DNA of 64,000 bases from Frigoriglobus tundricola (GCF_013128195.2 NZ_CP053452.2:9300001-9364000); one strand, 5' to 3'; counted from the stretch's first letter, positions 26,506 to 36,011 are shown. Program-made: numbers and translations. Notes: generated by a model from the letters alone, not told the origin.

Positions 26506-28355
26506 GGGGCGGGCTCCTCGACGCGATGGAGAGTGCCGGTCTTCGGCGAACGAATGGTCTGTGTGCGGCCCGACGGCCAGATGATCTCGGCCTTCTCCAC
26601 CCGGGCGTCGGTCCCGAGCCCGTAGTGGAGGCGGAACATGCTTTGCGCGGCGTACCCGTCACCGGCCGTGACGACCTGAAGCTGTTGCAGGACCGGTCCG
26701 GCGGCGCCCTGGCGCCAGGTGAGCTTCACCTGCGCTCCGATTGCGCTGCGGTTGCTCCAGGCGCCCGTCCGTCCGGGACGGGCCCCGCCGGTCAGTTCGA
26801 ACTGCACCCAGTCGCGGCCGGCGCCCACCGTGTTCTTGTAGAGGAGCAGCGGGGCGTTCTGGTTGGCAACGGCCACATCGAGTACGCCGCGGTTGAACAG
26901 GTCAGCCATTGTGACGGCCCGGCCGTCGAACGTGTCCGAAACGCCGACCGCGGTGGCCACGTCGGTGAACTCGCTGCCCCGGTTGATCCAGAGGCACTTC
27001 TGCTGGTAGCCGCTGAGGCTCTGGTCGCCCATCGGGGGCCAGTACTGGGCGTTCTCAATGAGCTTGTTCACGCCGCCGGCGATCTTGCCGTAGTCGTACC
27101 AGTAGCTCTTGTTCTTCGCCGCCGAAACGTAGCCGTTGGTCAGGTACAGATCGAGCCGGCCGTCGTTGTTGAGGTCCCCGAACCGAGCCCCCCAGCTCCA
27201 TCCCCCCTGGGCGACCTTGAGGAAGTCGGCCTGGTTCTGGTAGGCGGGCCGCCCGCTCGCCGTTTTCCCGGTCGGCACCCACAGGTTGTTCTTCTGCACG
27301 AGGTTCCCGGCCTCGGTAATGTTCGAGACGTAGATCGCGAGTTGCCCCTTGTTGAAAATGTCCCCGAGGCTCGCGTTCATCCCGCTCTTGGGCGCCTTGC
27401 CGATACCGATCTCATCGCCGATTTCGTTGAAGCTCTTGCCGCGGTTGTTGGCGAAAAATTCGGACACGCCGTAGTCGTTCGCCAGCACGATGTCTGGGTA
27501 CCCGGTGCCGCACAGATCCGCCGCGACGACGGCGAGCGTCCACCGGGTACTCTTGATACCAACCCGATCTGTCACGTCCTCGAAGGTGCCGTCGCCGCGG
27601 TTGCGTAGCAGGTACTTCCGCCCACCGTTCTTGGCGTATTCGAACGATTCGGGCATCACCTTTGGCGTTTCGAGGTGCCACAGGTCGAGGTCGTCGCGCC
27701 AGTAACCGGCGATAAACAGGTCGGGGAGCCCGTCCCGGTCGTAATCCAGCCAGCAGGCCGTGTTCGCGTTCACCCATTTGGGCAGTCCGGCGTGCTCCGT
27801 GACCCGCTCGAACCCCTTGCCGCCTTTGTTGCGGAACAGTTCGGGCCTGCCCCACTTGTAAACGAACAAGTCGGGGAATCCGTCGTTGTCGAAGTCCGCC
27901 CAGATGGCACCCATGCACACGCCGGTCCCGGGTTGGTTCAGATCGGCCACGCCGAGCTGCGCTGCCACCTCCTCAAACGTCCCGCCGCCACCTCTGCGGT
28001 CGTGGTCGCCGCGGTTGCGGTAGAGGTGGTTGGCCCCACCCTCCTTGCCGTTCACGGCGTAGATGTCGAGCCAGCCGTCGCCGTCGAAGTCGATGATCGA
28101 GACGCCCGCCCCCATCGCCGCAACCAGCGGCATGATGTGTTCGAGCTTCTGATCCAGAGTCGGCGATTCGTGCCGGAACGTGATCCCACACGGTTTAGCG
28201 GATTCGGTGAGGTAGAAGCCGTAGCGGTCCAGCGCTTCGGCGGCGGAGAGCTGGCCCTCGGAGGTGCCGTCCCCCGAGTGGTTCAGAACGACCACCGCGA
28301 CCAGCAGCCCGATGAAGAACGCGGTGACGATGATCCGCTTGATGGTGGCACTCAT
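26502..28355 (-). CDS. CRTAC1-like protein (FG-GAP repeats, ASPIC/UnbV domain)
   Basis: 617 aa from ATG 28355, overlapping the upstream gene by 4 nt. A signal anchor (IIVTAFFIGLLVAVVVLNHS) is followed by GITFRHESPT. FG-GAP/calcium loops of type D-x-D-x-D-G-x-x-D-L recur (DFDGDGWLDIYAVN, DFDNDGFPDLFVYK, DYDRDGLPDLFIAG, DLNNDGRLDLYLTN). The C-terminal ASPIC/UnbV domain reads SAIGAQVKLTWRQG, GDGYAAQSMFRLHYGLG and EIIWPSGRTQTI. A periplasmic beta-propeller. The operon position between a larger paralogue and an RnfD-like membrane protein suggests a shared complex. Confidence 0.9.
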   Translation of the reverse strand: MSATIKRIIVTAFFIGLLVAVVVLNHSGDGTSEGQLSAAEALDRYGFYLTESAKPCGITFRHESPTLDQKLEHIMPLVAAMGAGVSIIDFDGDGWLDIYAVNGKEGGANHLYRNRGDHDRRGGGGTFEEVAAQLGVADLNQPGTGVCMGAIWADFDNDGFPDLFVYKWGRPELFRNKGGKGFERVTEHAGLPKWVNANTACWLDYDRDGLPDLFIAGYWRDDLDLWHLETPKVMPESFEYAKNGGRKYLLRNRGDGTFEDVTDRVGIKSTRWTLAVVAADLCGTGYPDIVLANDYGVSEFFANNRGKSFNEIGDEIGIGKAPKSGMNASLGDIFNKGQLAIYVSNITEAGNLVQKNNLWVPTGKTASGRPAYQNQADFLKVAQGGWSWGARFGDLNNDGRLDLYLTNGYVSAAKNKSYWYDYGKIAGGVNKLIENAQYWPPMGDQSLSGYQQKCLWINRGSEFTDVATAVGVSDTFDGRAVTMADLFNRGVLDVAVANQNAPLLLYKNTVGAGRDWVQFELTGGARPGRTGAWSNRSAIGAQVKLTWRQGAAGPVLQQLQVVTAGDGYAAQSMFRLHYGLGTDARVEKAEIIWPSGRTQTIRSPKTGTLHRVEEPAP

Positions 28356-31300
28356 GGCCGATTCTCCCCACTGCGCCGGAAGGTCCGCAACCCGCGTTCG
28401 TAAGCGTCGGGCGCCACGTACCGCGTGTGGAAGGTCTGCCAGTCCTTGCGGTACCGCCGGTAGACCGGATCGTTCTCCAGACCCGTCGGCGCGACGTCGT
28501 AGCTCGCCATGTTGTGTGAGGGCAGCGGCAGCACCGTTTTGCCGAACCGCGTGTTCAGGTCGCCGTCCTTCACCCACCCGTCGCTGACCCAGACGAAGTC
28601 CCGTTTCCAGCCCGCCGGCGGGTCGGGCGGGGCCGCGAACCGGAGCACGATCTCGTCGCCCGCCGTCAGGATCGCGTACCGGTCGTCGGTCTTTTCCAAC
28701 AGCTCGCGAATGTCGCCGAACCGGGTGTGGTAGCCGATCAGGTCCCGCCACGGCTGCCGTTGGGACACGACCTGATCGTAGTGCGGCAGCTCGGGGGAAC
28801 TTTTGTTGGCTTGTGTCATAGCCACGATACCACGGAACCGGAGGTCCGCGACAGTCGGAAGCAGCTCCTTTTCGACAACTTGTGTGGCGTCGCGCTCGCT
28901 CGCGTAGTGCAGCGCGTCCCAATAAATTTCCATGTTCGTTCGGAGCCGAAATCGCCGTGCGGCCCCCGGCCCGTCCAGGCCGTCCAAGCGGAGCAGGATC
29001 GTCTTGTTCTTCCCCGCCGGGAAGCCGATCTTGTCGCGGGCCACTTTCCAGCCGCCCTTGCCGTCGGGAACTTCCAGGGTCAGGGCACGGGGCCGGGCGT
29101 TGCTCCCCTGTTCGAGCGCGAAGTTCACCGAACTGTCGGTGGGGTGAATCCACCCGTGGGCGACGAGCCAGACCGGCCCGGTCGTCGGGGCGTCCGCGCC
29201 CAGATCCACTTCGACCCAGTGGTCGTTCGTGATGCCCTGGTAGAGCCCGCGGCCGGCGCGGTCCAGATAGTCCCCGTCCACCGCGCGCACGGCGGCGGTG
29301 GCGTCGGCGCCGAGGTGGTCCCGCGCCTGCGCGACCGGGCGCGTCGGCCCCATCAATTGATACGCGGGCCGGGACGGTTCCAGCGCGAACCGCTCGTCCA
29401 CGTACAGTTCGGTCTCCGGGGGGTGATCGACCACGCGGAGCGCGAGGTGGTCGAAGTAGTGCGTCTCCCAGAGGTTCGCGTTCACCCGGATGTCGTAGTG
29501 CCCCTCGCGCGGAACGAGCTGGTCGCCGCGGACGCGCACCCACTCGGTCGTTTGGAGGAAGCCGCCCTTGTCCTGGGCGTTGATGTACATGCCCAGCGGC
29601 GTGCTCCACATGAAGTCGGTCACGAAGACGAACCGCTCGCCGTTCCAGGTGTACAGGAACGGGCACGACCCCTTGAGCCGCTGCTCGGCGAACATCGTCT
29701 GGTCGGCCTCTTTGCCGAATTCGACCTGGGAGGTGCCGTTGGGCCACGTGATGCGGAGGACGTCGCACCGGGTGCGCGTTCCGAGCCCGAAGTGAACCAC
29801 AGGCGCGGTGACCGGGCGCTTCACCACATGGGTTCCGGACCGGACCTCGATTTCACCGCCGATGCCGAACGAGTTGATCCGATTGTCGCCCTCGATGGCG
29901 CCTTGGGCCGCGCGGAAGCGAACGGTCTGGTAGTGGTAGGCCTTTTGTCCGGTGTTCCGATAGCGGACGGGGCGCCCCTCCGCGTCGAGCGCGAGCAGGT
30001 CGATCCGCCCCGTTCCGGCGAGGTCGGCTGCGGCACACGCCCGGGCGGGGACCGCGGCGGCCAGCCGCTCGAACTTGCCGCCACCCGACCCCAACCACGC
30101 CGCCCCGCTCGACGGACCCGAGACGATCAGATCGGGCACCCCGTTGTTATCGAGGTCCTCAATCAGCAAGCGGAGGGAGCCCGGCTCCGCTCCGGTCGCA
30201 TCGTCCCCGCGGGCCAGTTCGGCCACGTCCCACGCCCCGCGCTTGTTACGGTCCGAGATGCGAAGAACCGCCCCGTCGGCCCGGAGGGCGATGAGATCGA
30301 GCACCCCGTCCTCGTCCGCGTCCGATATGGCGATTGCGAGGAACGTCCCCTCCGGCGGGGAAACGGGCCAGGGTCGGAAGTTCCCCGACCGCTCGTTGGC
30401 GTAGACGTGCAGATGCCCCTTGCTATCCAGGATCACAGCATCGGGCGCGCCGTCGCGGTCCAGATCGGCCCAGGCCAGCGCCCGCGCTCCGTCGACCTCC
30501 GGGAAGATCGGCTGTGCGGTGAACGTCTTGTCGAAGTTGTTCCGCAAGAAGAGCGGCGGACCGGTTCGACTCGCGAGAATCAGGTCCAGGTCGCCGTCCA
30601 GGTCCACATCGGCCGCCAGCGCCGCCGCGTAATCCCCTTTCACGACGGCCGCGGCGAGTTTGGTCTCGGCCGTCCCGTCCCGAAAGCTACCGTCCCCGCT
30701 CTGATGGTAGAATTTCAGCCCGCCCGGTCCGACGAGGAGCAGGTCGGTTCGGTAGTCGTTGTCCCAGTCGATCGGGACGATCCCGTCGCGCGCCAGCGGG
30801 AGCGCGGTCAGGGTCTCGGCACTCCCCACCCGCCGGACAACGGCGCTGTTACCCAGGAACAGGAGCGGCGGGCCTTCGCCGGTGAGCCACACCGGGGTCG
30901 CGGCGTCCCAGCGCCCGGCAGGCGCATCTGTGATCGGTTCCGCCGTGAAGGTCAGTTCGGTGTCCGGCGCGGGCGGTTTGAACCGCAGTGGTGCGAGGCG
31001 GCGGAACACGCGGAGCGGGTTGCCGCGGTACCCGCCGTGCGGGGTCACTTCTGAGGAGTCCCGGGTGTACCCGGGTTGGGACTGATATACGTTCGCGAAA
31101 ATGTTCGCGGCACTCACGATCGCGTCCCAATCGCCCCCCTCGAACGCTTTCTCCAGCTTTGCAAACAGTTGCTGAAGCGAGTCACCCGGGTTCTCGCCCT
31201 TCTGACTTTTCCAGTTCGGGGCCTCCGCCCGCAAACGGTTCAGGATGTCGCCGAGTGCGGCGCGGTCGGACCGTTGGACCGCGGTCCTCAACCGCTCGTT

Positions 31301-31864
31301 CTGCACGTGCTTGTTGTCGGGCCGAACGGCGAGAATCTGCTCCATCAGCCGCTGGTATTCGGCGTCACTGTCCGGTTTCTGCTCCCGCTTGGTGAGTTCC
31401 GCGAGAAAAAACAGGGCTTCGACGTCCTCCGGGTCCTTCGCGGTCGCTTTGCGCAGGCTCGCGACGGCGGCGGCATATTTCCCCCGCCGGTCCTCCAACA
31501 CGGCCCGGATCTTCATGACATCGGGGTCGTCCGGGACGAGCCGCTCCGCCTCCTTCAGATCGCTGTCGGCCTCCGGAATTCGAGCGGTACGCAATTTGAG
31601 CAGCGCCCGATTCGCCCAGCCGGCCGGCTCCTTTGGGACGAGTTCGATCGAGCGATCCAGGTTTGCCCCCGCGACGTCCACCACCTCCACGTCCATCGCC
31701 GCGACGCCGAGTTCGAACGCGGCGACGTACTCTTCGTAAACCGGGTTTCCCGGTCCCGGAAGCCGGATCAGATACTTCCAAACGAAGAACGCCGCCGCGG
31801 CCAGGAGAACGACGGCGACCACGGCGAGCAACCGCGAACGGTGGCGACGGAAATAGGAGGGCAT
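28352..31864 (-). CDS. Giant TPR / FG-GAP / UnbV envelope protein
   Basis: 1170 aa from ATG 31864 (MPSYFRRHRSRLLAVVAVVL). The N-terminal anchor helix is at about residues 11-30. TPR-like helices follow at about 40-200 (LDRSIELVPKEPAGWANRAL, AVASLRKATAKDPEDVEALF). FG-GAP repeats lie in the middle (DVDLDGDLDLILAS, DLDRDGAPDAVILD, DADEDGVLDLIALR, DLDNNGVPDLIVSG). The UnbV domain follows (NRINSFGIGGEIEV, HFGLGTRTRCDVLRITWPNG). A ~400-aa C-terminal region begins CPFLYTWNGERFVFVTDFMW; such a region often follows UnbV domains and its function is unknown. It overlaps the next gene by 4 nt and is 25 nt from the flavoprotein gene. Confidence 0.88.
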   Translation of the reverse strand: MPSYFRRHRSRLLAVVAVVLLAAAAFFVWKYLIRLPGPGNPVYEEYVAAFELGVAAMDVEVVDVAGANLDRSIELVPKEPAGWANRALLKLRTARIPEADSDLKEAERLVPDDPDVMKIRAVLEDRRGKYAAAVASLRKATAKDPEDVEALFFLAELTKREQKPDSDAEYQRLMEQILAVRPDNKHVQNERLRTAVQRSDRAALGDILNRLRAEAPNWKSQKGENPGDSLQQLFAKLEKAFEGGDWDAIVSAANIFANVYQSQPGYTRDSSEVTPHGGYRGNPLRVFRRLAPLRFKPPAPDTELTFTAEPITDAPAGRWDAATPVWLTGEGPPLLFLGNSAVVRRVGSAETLTALPLARDGIVPIDWDNDYRTDLLLVGPGGLKFYHQSGDGSFRDGTAETKLAAAVVKGDYAAALAADVDLDGDLDLILASRTGPPLFLRNNFDKTFTAQPIFPEVDGARALAWADLDRDGAPDAVILDSKGHLHVYANERSGNFRPWPVSPPEGTFLAIAISDADEDGVLDLIALRADGAVLRISDRNKRGAWDVAELARGDDATGAEPGSLRLLIEDLDNNGVPDLIVSGPSSGAAWLGSGGGKFERLAAAVPARACAAADLAGTGRIDLLALDAEGRPVRYRNTGQKAYHYQTVRFRAAQGAIEGDNRINSFGIGGEIEVRSGTHVVKRPVTAPVVHFGLGTRTRCDVLRITWPNGTSQVEFGKEADQTMFAEQRLKGSCPFLYTWNGERFVFVTDFMWSTPLGMYINAQDKGGFLQTTEWVRVRGDQLVPREGHYDIRVNANLWETHYFDHLALRVVDHPPETELYVDERFALEPSRPAYQLMGPTRPVAQARDHLGADATAAVRAVDGDYLDRAGRGLYQGITNDHWVEVDLGADAPTTGPVWLVAHGWIHPTDSSVNFALEQGSNARPRALTLEVPDGKGGWKVARDKIGFPAGKNKTILLRLDGLDGPGAARRFRLRTNMEIYWDALHYASERDATQVVEKELLPTVADLRFRGIVAMTQANKSSPELPHYDQVVSQRQPWRDLIGYHTRFGDIRELLEKTDDRYAILTAGDEIVLRFAAPPDPPAGWKRDFVWVSDGWVKDGDLNTRFGKTVLPLPSHNMASYDVAPTGLENDPVYRRYRKDWQTFHTRYVAPDAYERGLRTFRRSGENRP

Positions 31865-31889
31865 GACACGTCCGTTGAACGGGTGAAAC

Positions 31890-33389
31890 TCAACGCGACC
31901 GGGAGAGGGTGCCGAGGAACGGGTGCATGTTGCGCCGGCCGGGCTCACACAGGCTGCACGAGTCGAACGGGGCGAGGCGATCGCGGACTTCGTCGGCGAA
32001 CGCCGCGGCACCCGCGACGGGCACACCGCGTGCCTTCCGGAGCAGCTCCCCCGCGACCGCGCGGTACTCCGGGTGGTCGGTCAGCAGGAACGCGTCGTCG
32101 GGGCTCCCCTGCCCCGCCCGCTCGCGCTCCTCGCAATAGATCGCGGCCACGAAATACATCATCGACACACTAACGAGAACCGGGAACCGGTCGAAGCATG
32201 CGAAGCACGTTCCGGTGATCTCGTCCACCCAGGCGAGTTCCCGGAGGACCGTCCGGCCGTACACCTCCAGCCGCCGCTCGCGCCCCGCTCCGCCTCGCTC
32301 CTCGGCCAGAATCCCCCCGAGCCGGTTGACCGCGAAGAGCGTCTGTGCGATGCCGGGGCTCAGCCACGCGTCGAGGAACCCGGCGGCGTGCGGGAGCAGC
32401 GCCCAGTCCGCGCCGGCGGCGCGGGTCAGCCGGCGCTGCAACCGACCGGTGCGCACGAACGGACGCACGGGCACGGCCCGCGCGAACTGTCGCCCGATCG
32501 ACGGGTAGGTGTTCAGTAGCCGGTGCCACTCCGCCTCCGGCGTTTCGCCGGCCCGCAGGGGATGAGCTTCGGGATCGAGCGAGAAGCCGGTACTCGTGAT
32601 GCCGTTCTCAAAGCGAAGAACCCACATCCATCCGTTGTCGATGATCTGGTGGAGCGCGGCGGCGTCGCACGGGAACGGGTGCCGGGCGGTCGCCGCCGGT
32701 CCGGACTCCGCTTCGAGAACCGAATGCCACTCCCCCACACCCGTAAAGTGCGAATAGAGGGCACGCGACCGGGCTCGGAGGGTCCCCCCCGCGACCGGTT
32801 CGATCCCGAGTGCGCCGGCGAGAACCTGTCCCGTCCCGGTCGCGTCCACGAGCAGCCCGGCGCGGACGGAAACCGCCTCCCCGGGCCGCGCGCCCTCGAG
32901 TTCCCACCCGGCGTCGGTGTGGCGTACCGTGTGGATTTCGCACTCGTCGAGGTACGGCACGCCGGCCGCAACCGCACGGTCAACGAGGTGGGCGTCGAAG
33001 TCGGCACGGAACCAGTGCGTGTCCGCGGTGGCGTCGTCGGGACTCGCCGCGACCAGAAGAGCGTTGTCGTCGTGAGGGGTGAACGGTCGCCCCTGCTCGT
33101 GGCGGAAGAAGCTGAACCCGCGCTTCAGACCGCACGGGAGATCGGGGCGAGTGGCCTTCCAGGTGCCGTACTTGGAGAACGGTCGGAGCCAGTCGAGGCC
33201 GAACCGATCGGCGAGCGCCGCGAGCTTGAAGTCGGCGAGCGGGGTCGAGGACTCACCGATGGCGAAACGCGGGTGCCGGCCCCGTTCGAGCAACGCGACG
33301 GAATAGCCGAGTTTCTGGGCGATGATGGCCAGCAGCGTGCCACCGAACCCGGAACCGAGGATCGCGAGGTCACAATCGTATCGCGTCAC
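31890..33389 (-). CDS. Tryptophan-halogenase-like FAD-dependent oxidoreductase
   Basis: 499 aa from GTG 33389, which overlaps the stop of the radical SAM gene (GTGA). The FAD-binding Rossmann motif is DCDLAILGSGFGGTLLAIIA, followed by ALLERGRHPRFAIGESSTPL, which resembles the GExxxP segment of flavin-dependent halogenases. GLLVDATGTGQVLAG is the second flavin motif. GWMWVLRFENGITSTGFSLD aligns loosely with the halogenase GWxWxIPL region but lacks the exact motif. C-terminal SCSLCEPGRRNMHP has two Cys. Oxidation or halogenation of an amino acid or peptide is inferred only from the family. Confidence 0.82.
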   Translation of the reverse strand: MTRYDCDLAILGSGFGGTLLAIIAQKLGYSVALLERGRHPRFAIGESSTPLADFKLAALADRFGLDWLRPFSKYGTWKATRPDLPCGLKRGFSFFRHEQGRPFTPHDDNALLVAASPDDATADTHWFRADFDAHLVDRAVAAGVPYLDECEIHTVRHTDAGWELEGARPGEAVSVRAGLLVDATGTGQVLAGALGIEPVAGGTLRARSRALYSHFTGVGEWHSVLEAESGPAATARHPFPCDAAALHQIIDNGWMWVLRFENGITSTGFSLDPEAHPLRAGETPEAEWHRLLNTYPSIGRQFARAVPVRPFVRTGRLQRRLTRAAGADWALLPHAAGFLDAWLSPGIAQTLFAVNRLGGILAEERGGAGRERRLEVYGRTVLRELAWVDEITGTCFACFDRFPVLVSVSMMYFVAAIYCEERERAGQGSPDDAFLLTDHPEYRAVAGELLRKARGVPVAGAAAFADEVRDRLAPFDSCSLCEPGRRNMHPFLGTLSRSR

Positions 33390-34369
33390 GACGTCGGCCC
33401 CGTGCCGGGTTCGAGTTGCTGCGACAGGTTCATCCGGGCCAAGCGGGCCACGCGCGCGGCCCGGTTCGGGGCATCGGGCGAAACCGCCCCGATGTCCCAC
33501 AGATCGAGGAACACGCGCCCGGCCCGTAGAGACAGACCGTATTCCAGTGCGGTTTCTAACGAATCGAGCGCCGGCGGGGCGTAGTGGCCCTGTCTCGCGA
33601 GTTCTTCCATTGCCCCGTTGCCGCCGCGAGTTGGTATCAGGCTACAGCACTCGACGCCGTGCGCGAAGGCAAAGTCGAGCGACCGCTTCGCCCACTCCAC
33701 GCCGTCGGCTTCCGCAAGAAACGGCGGCCGGACCATGATAAACGCCCGCACGGCGATCCCGTGCGCCCGCAACTCCGCCGCGGCACGGGCGAAATCGTCG
33801 AGCGTCATCTGCTTGTTCAGGCGCGCGAGTACGTCGGGGTGGGCGGTTTCCAGCCCCAGCGCGACTTCGAGTTGACCGGACAGCAACGACCGGAACTCGA
33901 AGCAGCGGCGGCCGACCAGCCGGGGGTGGCACTCCACGATCACCCGCTCGAACCCCGCGGCGTGGCGGGCGATTTCGGCGTAATCGCCTTCGGGGATCGC
34001 CCGCGGGTCGAAGAAGCTCCCGGCGTTGTACAGTTTCAGATGTTGCGCCGGTGGCAGGCGCTCGAGCGCCCAGCGGATCTGCTCGGGAATCTGCCCCGGG
34101 GCCACCGAGTCCGTGAGCGTGTTCTTCCACAGGTCGCACATCAGGCAGCGGAACGGGCACTCGCGGTTCGTCAGGAACAGCGTGGCTACGTCCACTAAGC
34201 GCCCGTCTGCTGCTGGTTCCGCTTCGACGATGGAGGCGTAGGGCCGGTCCGGAGCGAGCGGATTGCGCACCGGACGTAAGCCGAGAATCCACTCGTCAGT
34301 TGGTGTTGGGAACGCCGCCAACGGATTCGACTTGCATCCCTCGGCCGTTGGAAGCGGAACCGGGTTCAT
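33386..34369 (-). CDS. Radical SAM enzyme
   Basis: 327 aa. The [4Fe-4S] motif CPFRCLMC (Cys71, Cys75, Cys78: CxxxCxxC) follows VATLFLTNRE. Later strands KLYNAGSFFDPRAI, VIVECHPRLV, VALGLETAHPDVLARLNKQM and IAVRAFIMVRPPFL fit an Elp3/archaeosine-synthase (RaSEA)-like radical SAM group, judged by pattern only. Both neighbours are on the same strand: the asparagine synthase-like gene ends 55 nt upstream, and the flavoprotein gene overlaps by 4 nt. The substrate is unknown, and no precursor peptide gene is visible in the operon. Confidence 0.88.
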   Translation of the reverse strand: MNPVPLPTAEGCKSNPLAAFPTPTDEWILGLRPVRNPLAPDRPYASIVEAEPAADGRLVDVATLFLTNRECPFRCLMCDLWKNTLTDSVAPGQIPEQIRWALERLPPAQHLKLYNAGSFFDPRAIPEGDYAEIARHAAGFERVIVECHPRLVGRRCFEFRSLLSGQLEVALGLETAHPDVLARLNKQMTLDDFARAAAELRAHGIAVRAFIMVRPPFLAEADGVEWAKRSLDFAFAHGVECCSLIPTRGGNGAMEELARQGHYAPPALDSLETALEYGLSLRAGRVFLDLWDIGAVSPDAPNRAARVARLARMNLSQQLEPGTGPTS

Positions 34370-34424
34370 ACACCCTCATGCAGCGTGGAATTCCTTCGTG
34401 TTCCGCGTGGTGTTGCGAAGACTT

Positions 34425-35750
34425 TCAGCCCAGAAACACCTTCTGGTAAGCGCGGCGGTACTCGGCCTGGCGGCTCGGGAACAGGGTGCCGGGGTGGTTC
34501 GCGGCCCCGTGCTGGAAGCGGCGCTTCGGGAAGACCGGCATGTCGAGCCCGGTCACGGCCTTCACGCCCGCCGCGACCACGCGCCCCTTCAGGGCGTACA
34601 GCCGGTCGTGGTCCCAGTCGGTCAGCTCGATGAACGGAATCGACTCGGCCACGTCGATGACGGAGGGGCACACGAACGGGCTCAGCCCGGTGAACCCGGT
34701 CACCGCGACCGGCGCGTAGGTCCGGGCGTACCCGCGACTCTGCCCGCCGGAGTACGTGAGCGAGTGCTTGATCGCCTGAACGCCCCACCCCTCCTGGTAC
34801 AACATCATGTTGTTCAGGACGCTGCGGATGGTCAGTTCCGGGTTGTCTTCGATCGGGTAGTCTTTCAGGTTCTCGTCGCCGCCGTCGCCGTCGAGCAGGT
34901 ACTTCCACTCGGGGTAGCGTGCCCGGATGCCGCGGCACAGGGCCAGGGCCATCGCCCCGGATTGCACGTCCAGCGGCTTGTAGTCCTCGATCACGCGGAT
35001 GGCGTCTTCAATCGTTACGTCCGCGGACCGCACGGGGATCGGTTCGAGGAACAGTTCCAAGCCGAGGCGGGCGAGGAACGCGCGGGCCTGCTCCACGTCC
35101 GGACCACCGCCATCGACCGAGAGCGTGAACGCCTTGAGCCGGGAGGGACTGTCGCCCCGCTTGAGGAGCGCGTGGTAGGCGAGCAGGAACACCGCGCCGC
35201 TGTCGATGCCGCCGGAGAAGCAGACTCCGATCGGCTCGCGGGGCGGCACGCGATCGAGCCACCGGACGATCTCGTTGTACGCGGCCCCTATGTACCGCTC
35301 CCCGATGGCCTCCGGGTCGGCGGGCAGCGCGTTCCGCGTCGGGGTGAAGAACCGCGTGTAGGTGGGGTTCGGGTCGGGGCAGCCGACGAGTTCGATCCGG
35401 ACAACATAGTGCGCCGGCACCATGCGGGTGTACGACGGGTGGAACTGGTCCGCCAGGCCGAGCGCTTCGAGCTGCGCGCGGATGGCGTCGATCCGGTCGG
35501 CGACGATCAGAATCGGCCCGTCGGTCCACTTCGCGATGAAGTACCGCAGCAGCCGGCCGATCGTGCGGGCCAGGAAAATGTTCTTGCCGCGCTGACCGAT
35601 CAGTGCGAACTCGCCGTCGATGCCTCCGACGGCCCCGGCGTCGCCGTTGGCGATCCGGTCCCGGGCCTCCTCGACGGTCATGTTGTAGATGCGGTTCCCG
35701 GCGGGGTCGGTCAGATCGATGACCCGCGAGAGTGGGATGGAGCGGTGCAT
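34425..35750 (-). CDS. Asparagine synthase-like (PP-loop) protein
   Basis: 441 aa, first gene of the operon. The ATP pyrophosphatase PP-loop CFSGGIDSGAVFLLAYHALL is at about 178-197, with SGGIDSG intact (179-185), and later LLDGDGGDENLKDYP. The N-terminal ~150 residues resemble a glutamine-amidotransferase fold (GGIDGEFALIGQRGKNIFLA) but the start MHRSIPLSRV lacks the catalytic Cys2, so it cannot use glutamine in the usual way. It may use free ammonia or adenylate another acid, as in lasso-peptide or beta-lactam synthetases. The chemistry is inferred. Confidence 0.86.
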   Translation of the reverse strand: MHRSIPLSRVIDLTDPAGNRIYNMTVEEARDRIANGDAGAVGGIDGEFALIGQRGKNIFLARTIGRLLRYFIAKWTDGPILIVADRIDAIRAQLEALGLADQFHPSYTRMVPAHYVVRIELVGCPDPNPTYTRFFTPTRNALPADPEAIGERYIGAAYNEIVRWLDRVPPREPIGVCFSGGIDSGAVFLLAYHALLKRGDSPSRLKAFTLSVDGGGPDVEQARAFLARLGLELFLEPIPVRSADVTIEDAIRVIEDYKPLDVQSGAMALALCRGIRARYPEWKYLLDGDGGDENLKDYPIEDNPELTIRSVLNNMMLYQEGWGVQAIKHSLTYSGGQSRGYARTYAPVAVTGFTGLSPFVCPSVIDVAESIPFIELTDWDHDRLYALKGRVVAAGVKAVTGLDMPVFPKRRFQHGAANHPGTLFPSRQAEYRRAYQKVFLG

Positions 35751-36011
35751 GGGTCCGGCCTCTGAGCGCGGAGATTTGGTGCGAATGAATGGTGGTGACA
35801 GATAAATTATGCGTCGGGGTGCTGCGGGGCACCGTCATTGGGCGGAGTGCGATGACGGCCGTAAAACGCGAGTCTTACCGACCGGATCGTTTCCGATCCC
35901 TTAACACCCTCGTTTCACCAGCGCTTTTAGTATAGCGGCTTCCGCGGCTGAAATGGGGCGCGCAGAAAGAACCGGTCGAACGCTTCCCCGCAGCGCGATA
36001 CTGTATTTGAA

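Noticed and set aside
28727-31054. 775-aa plus-strand frame
   Set aside because: Antisense to the TPR/FG-GAP/UnbV gene; no domain and an unusual composition.
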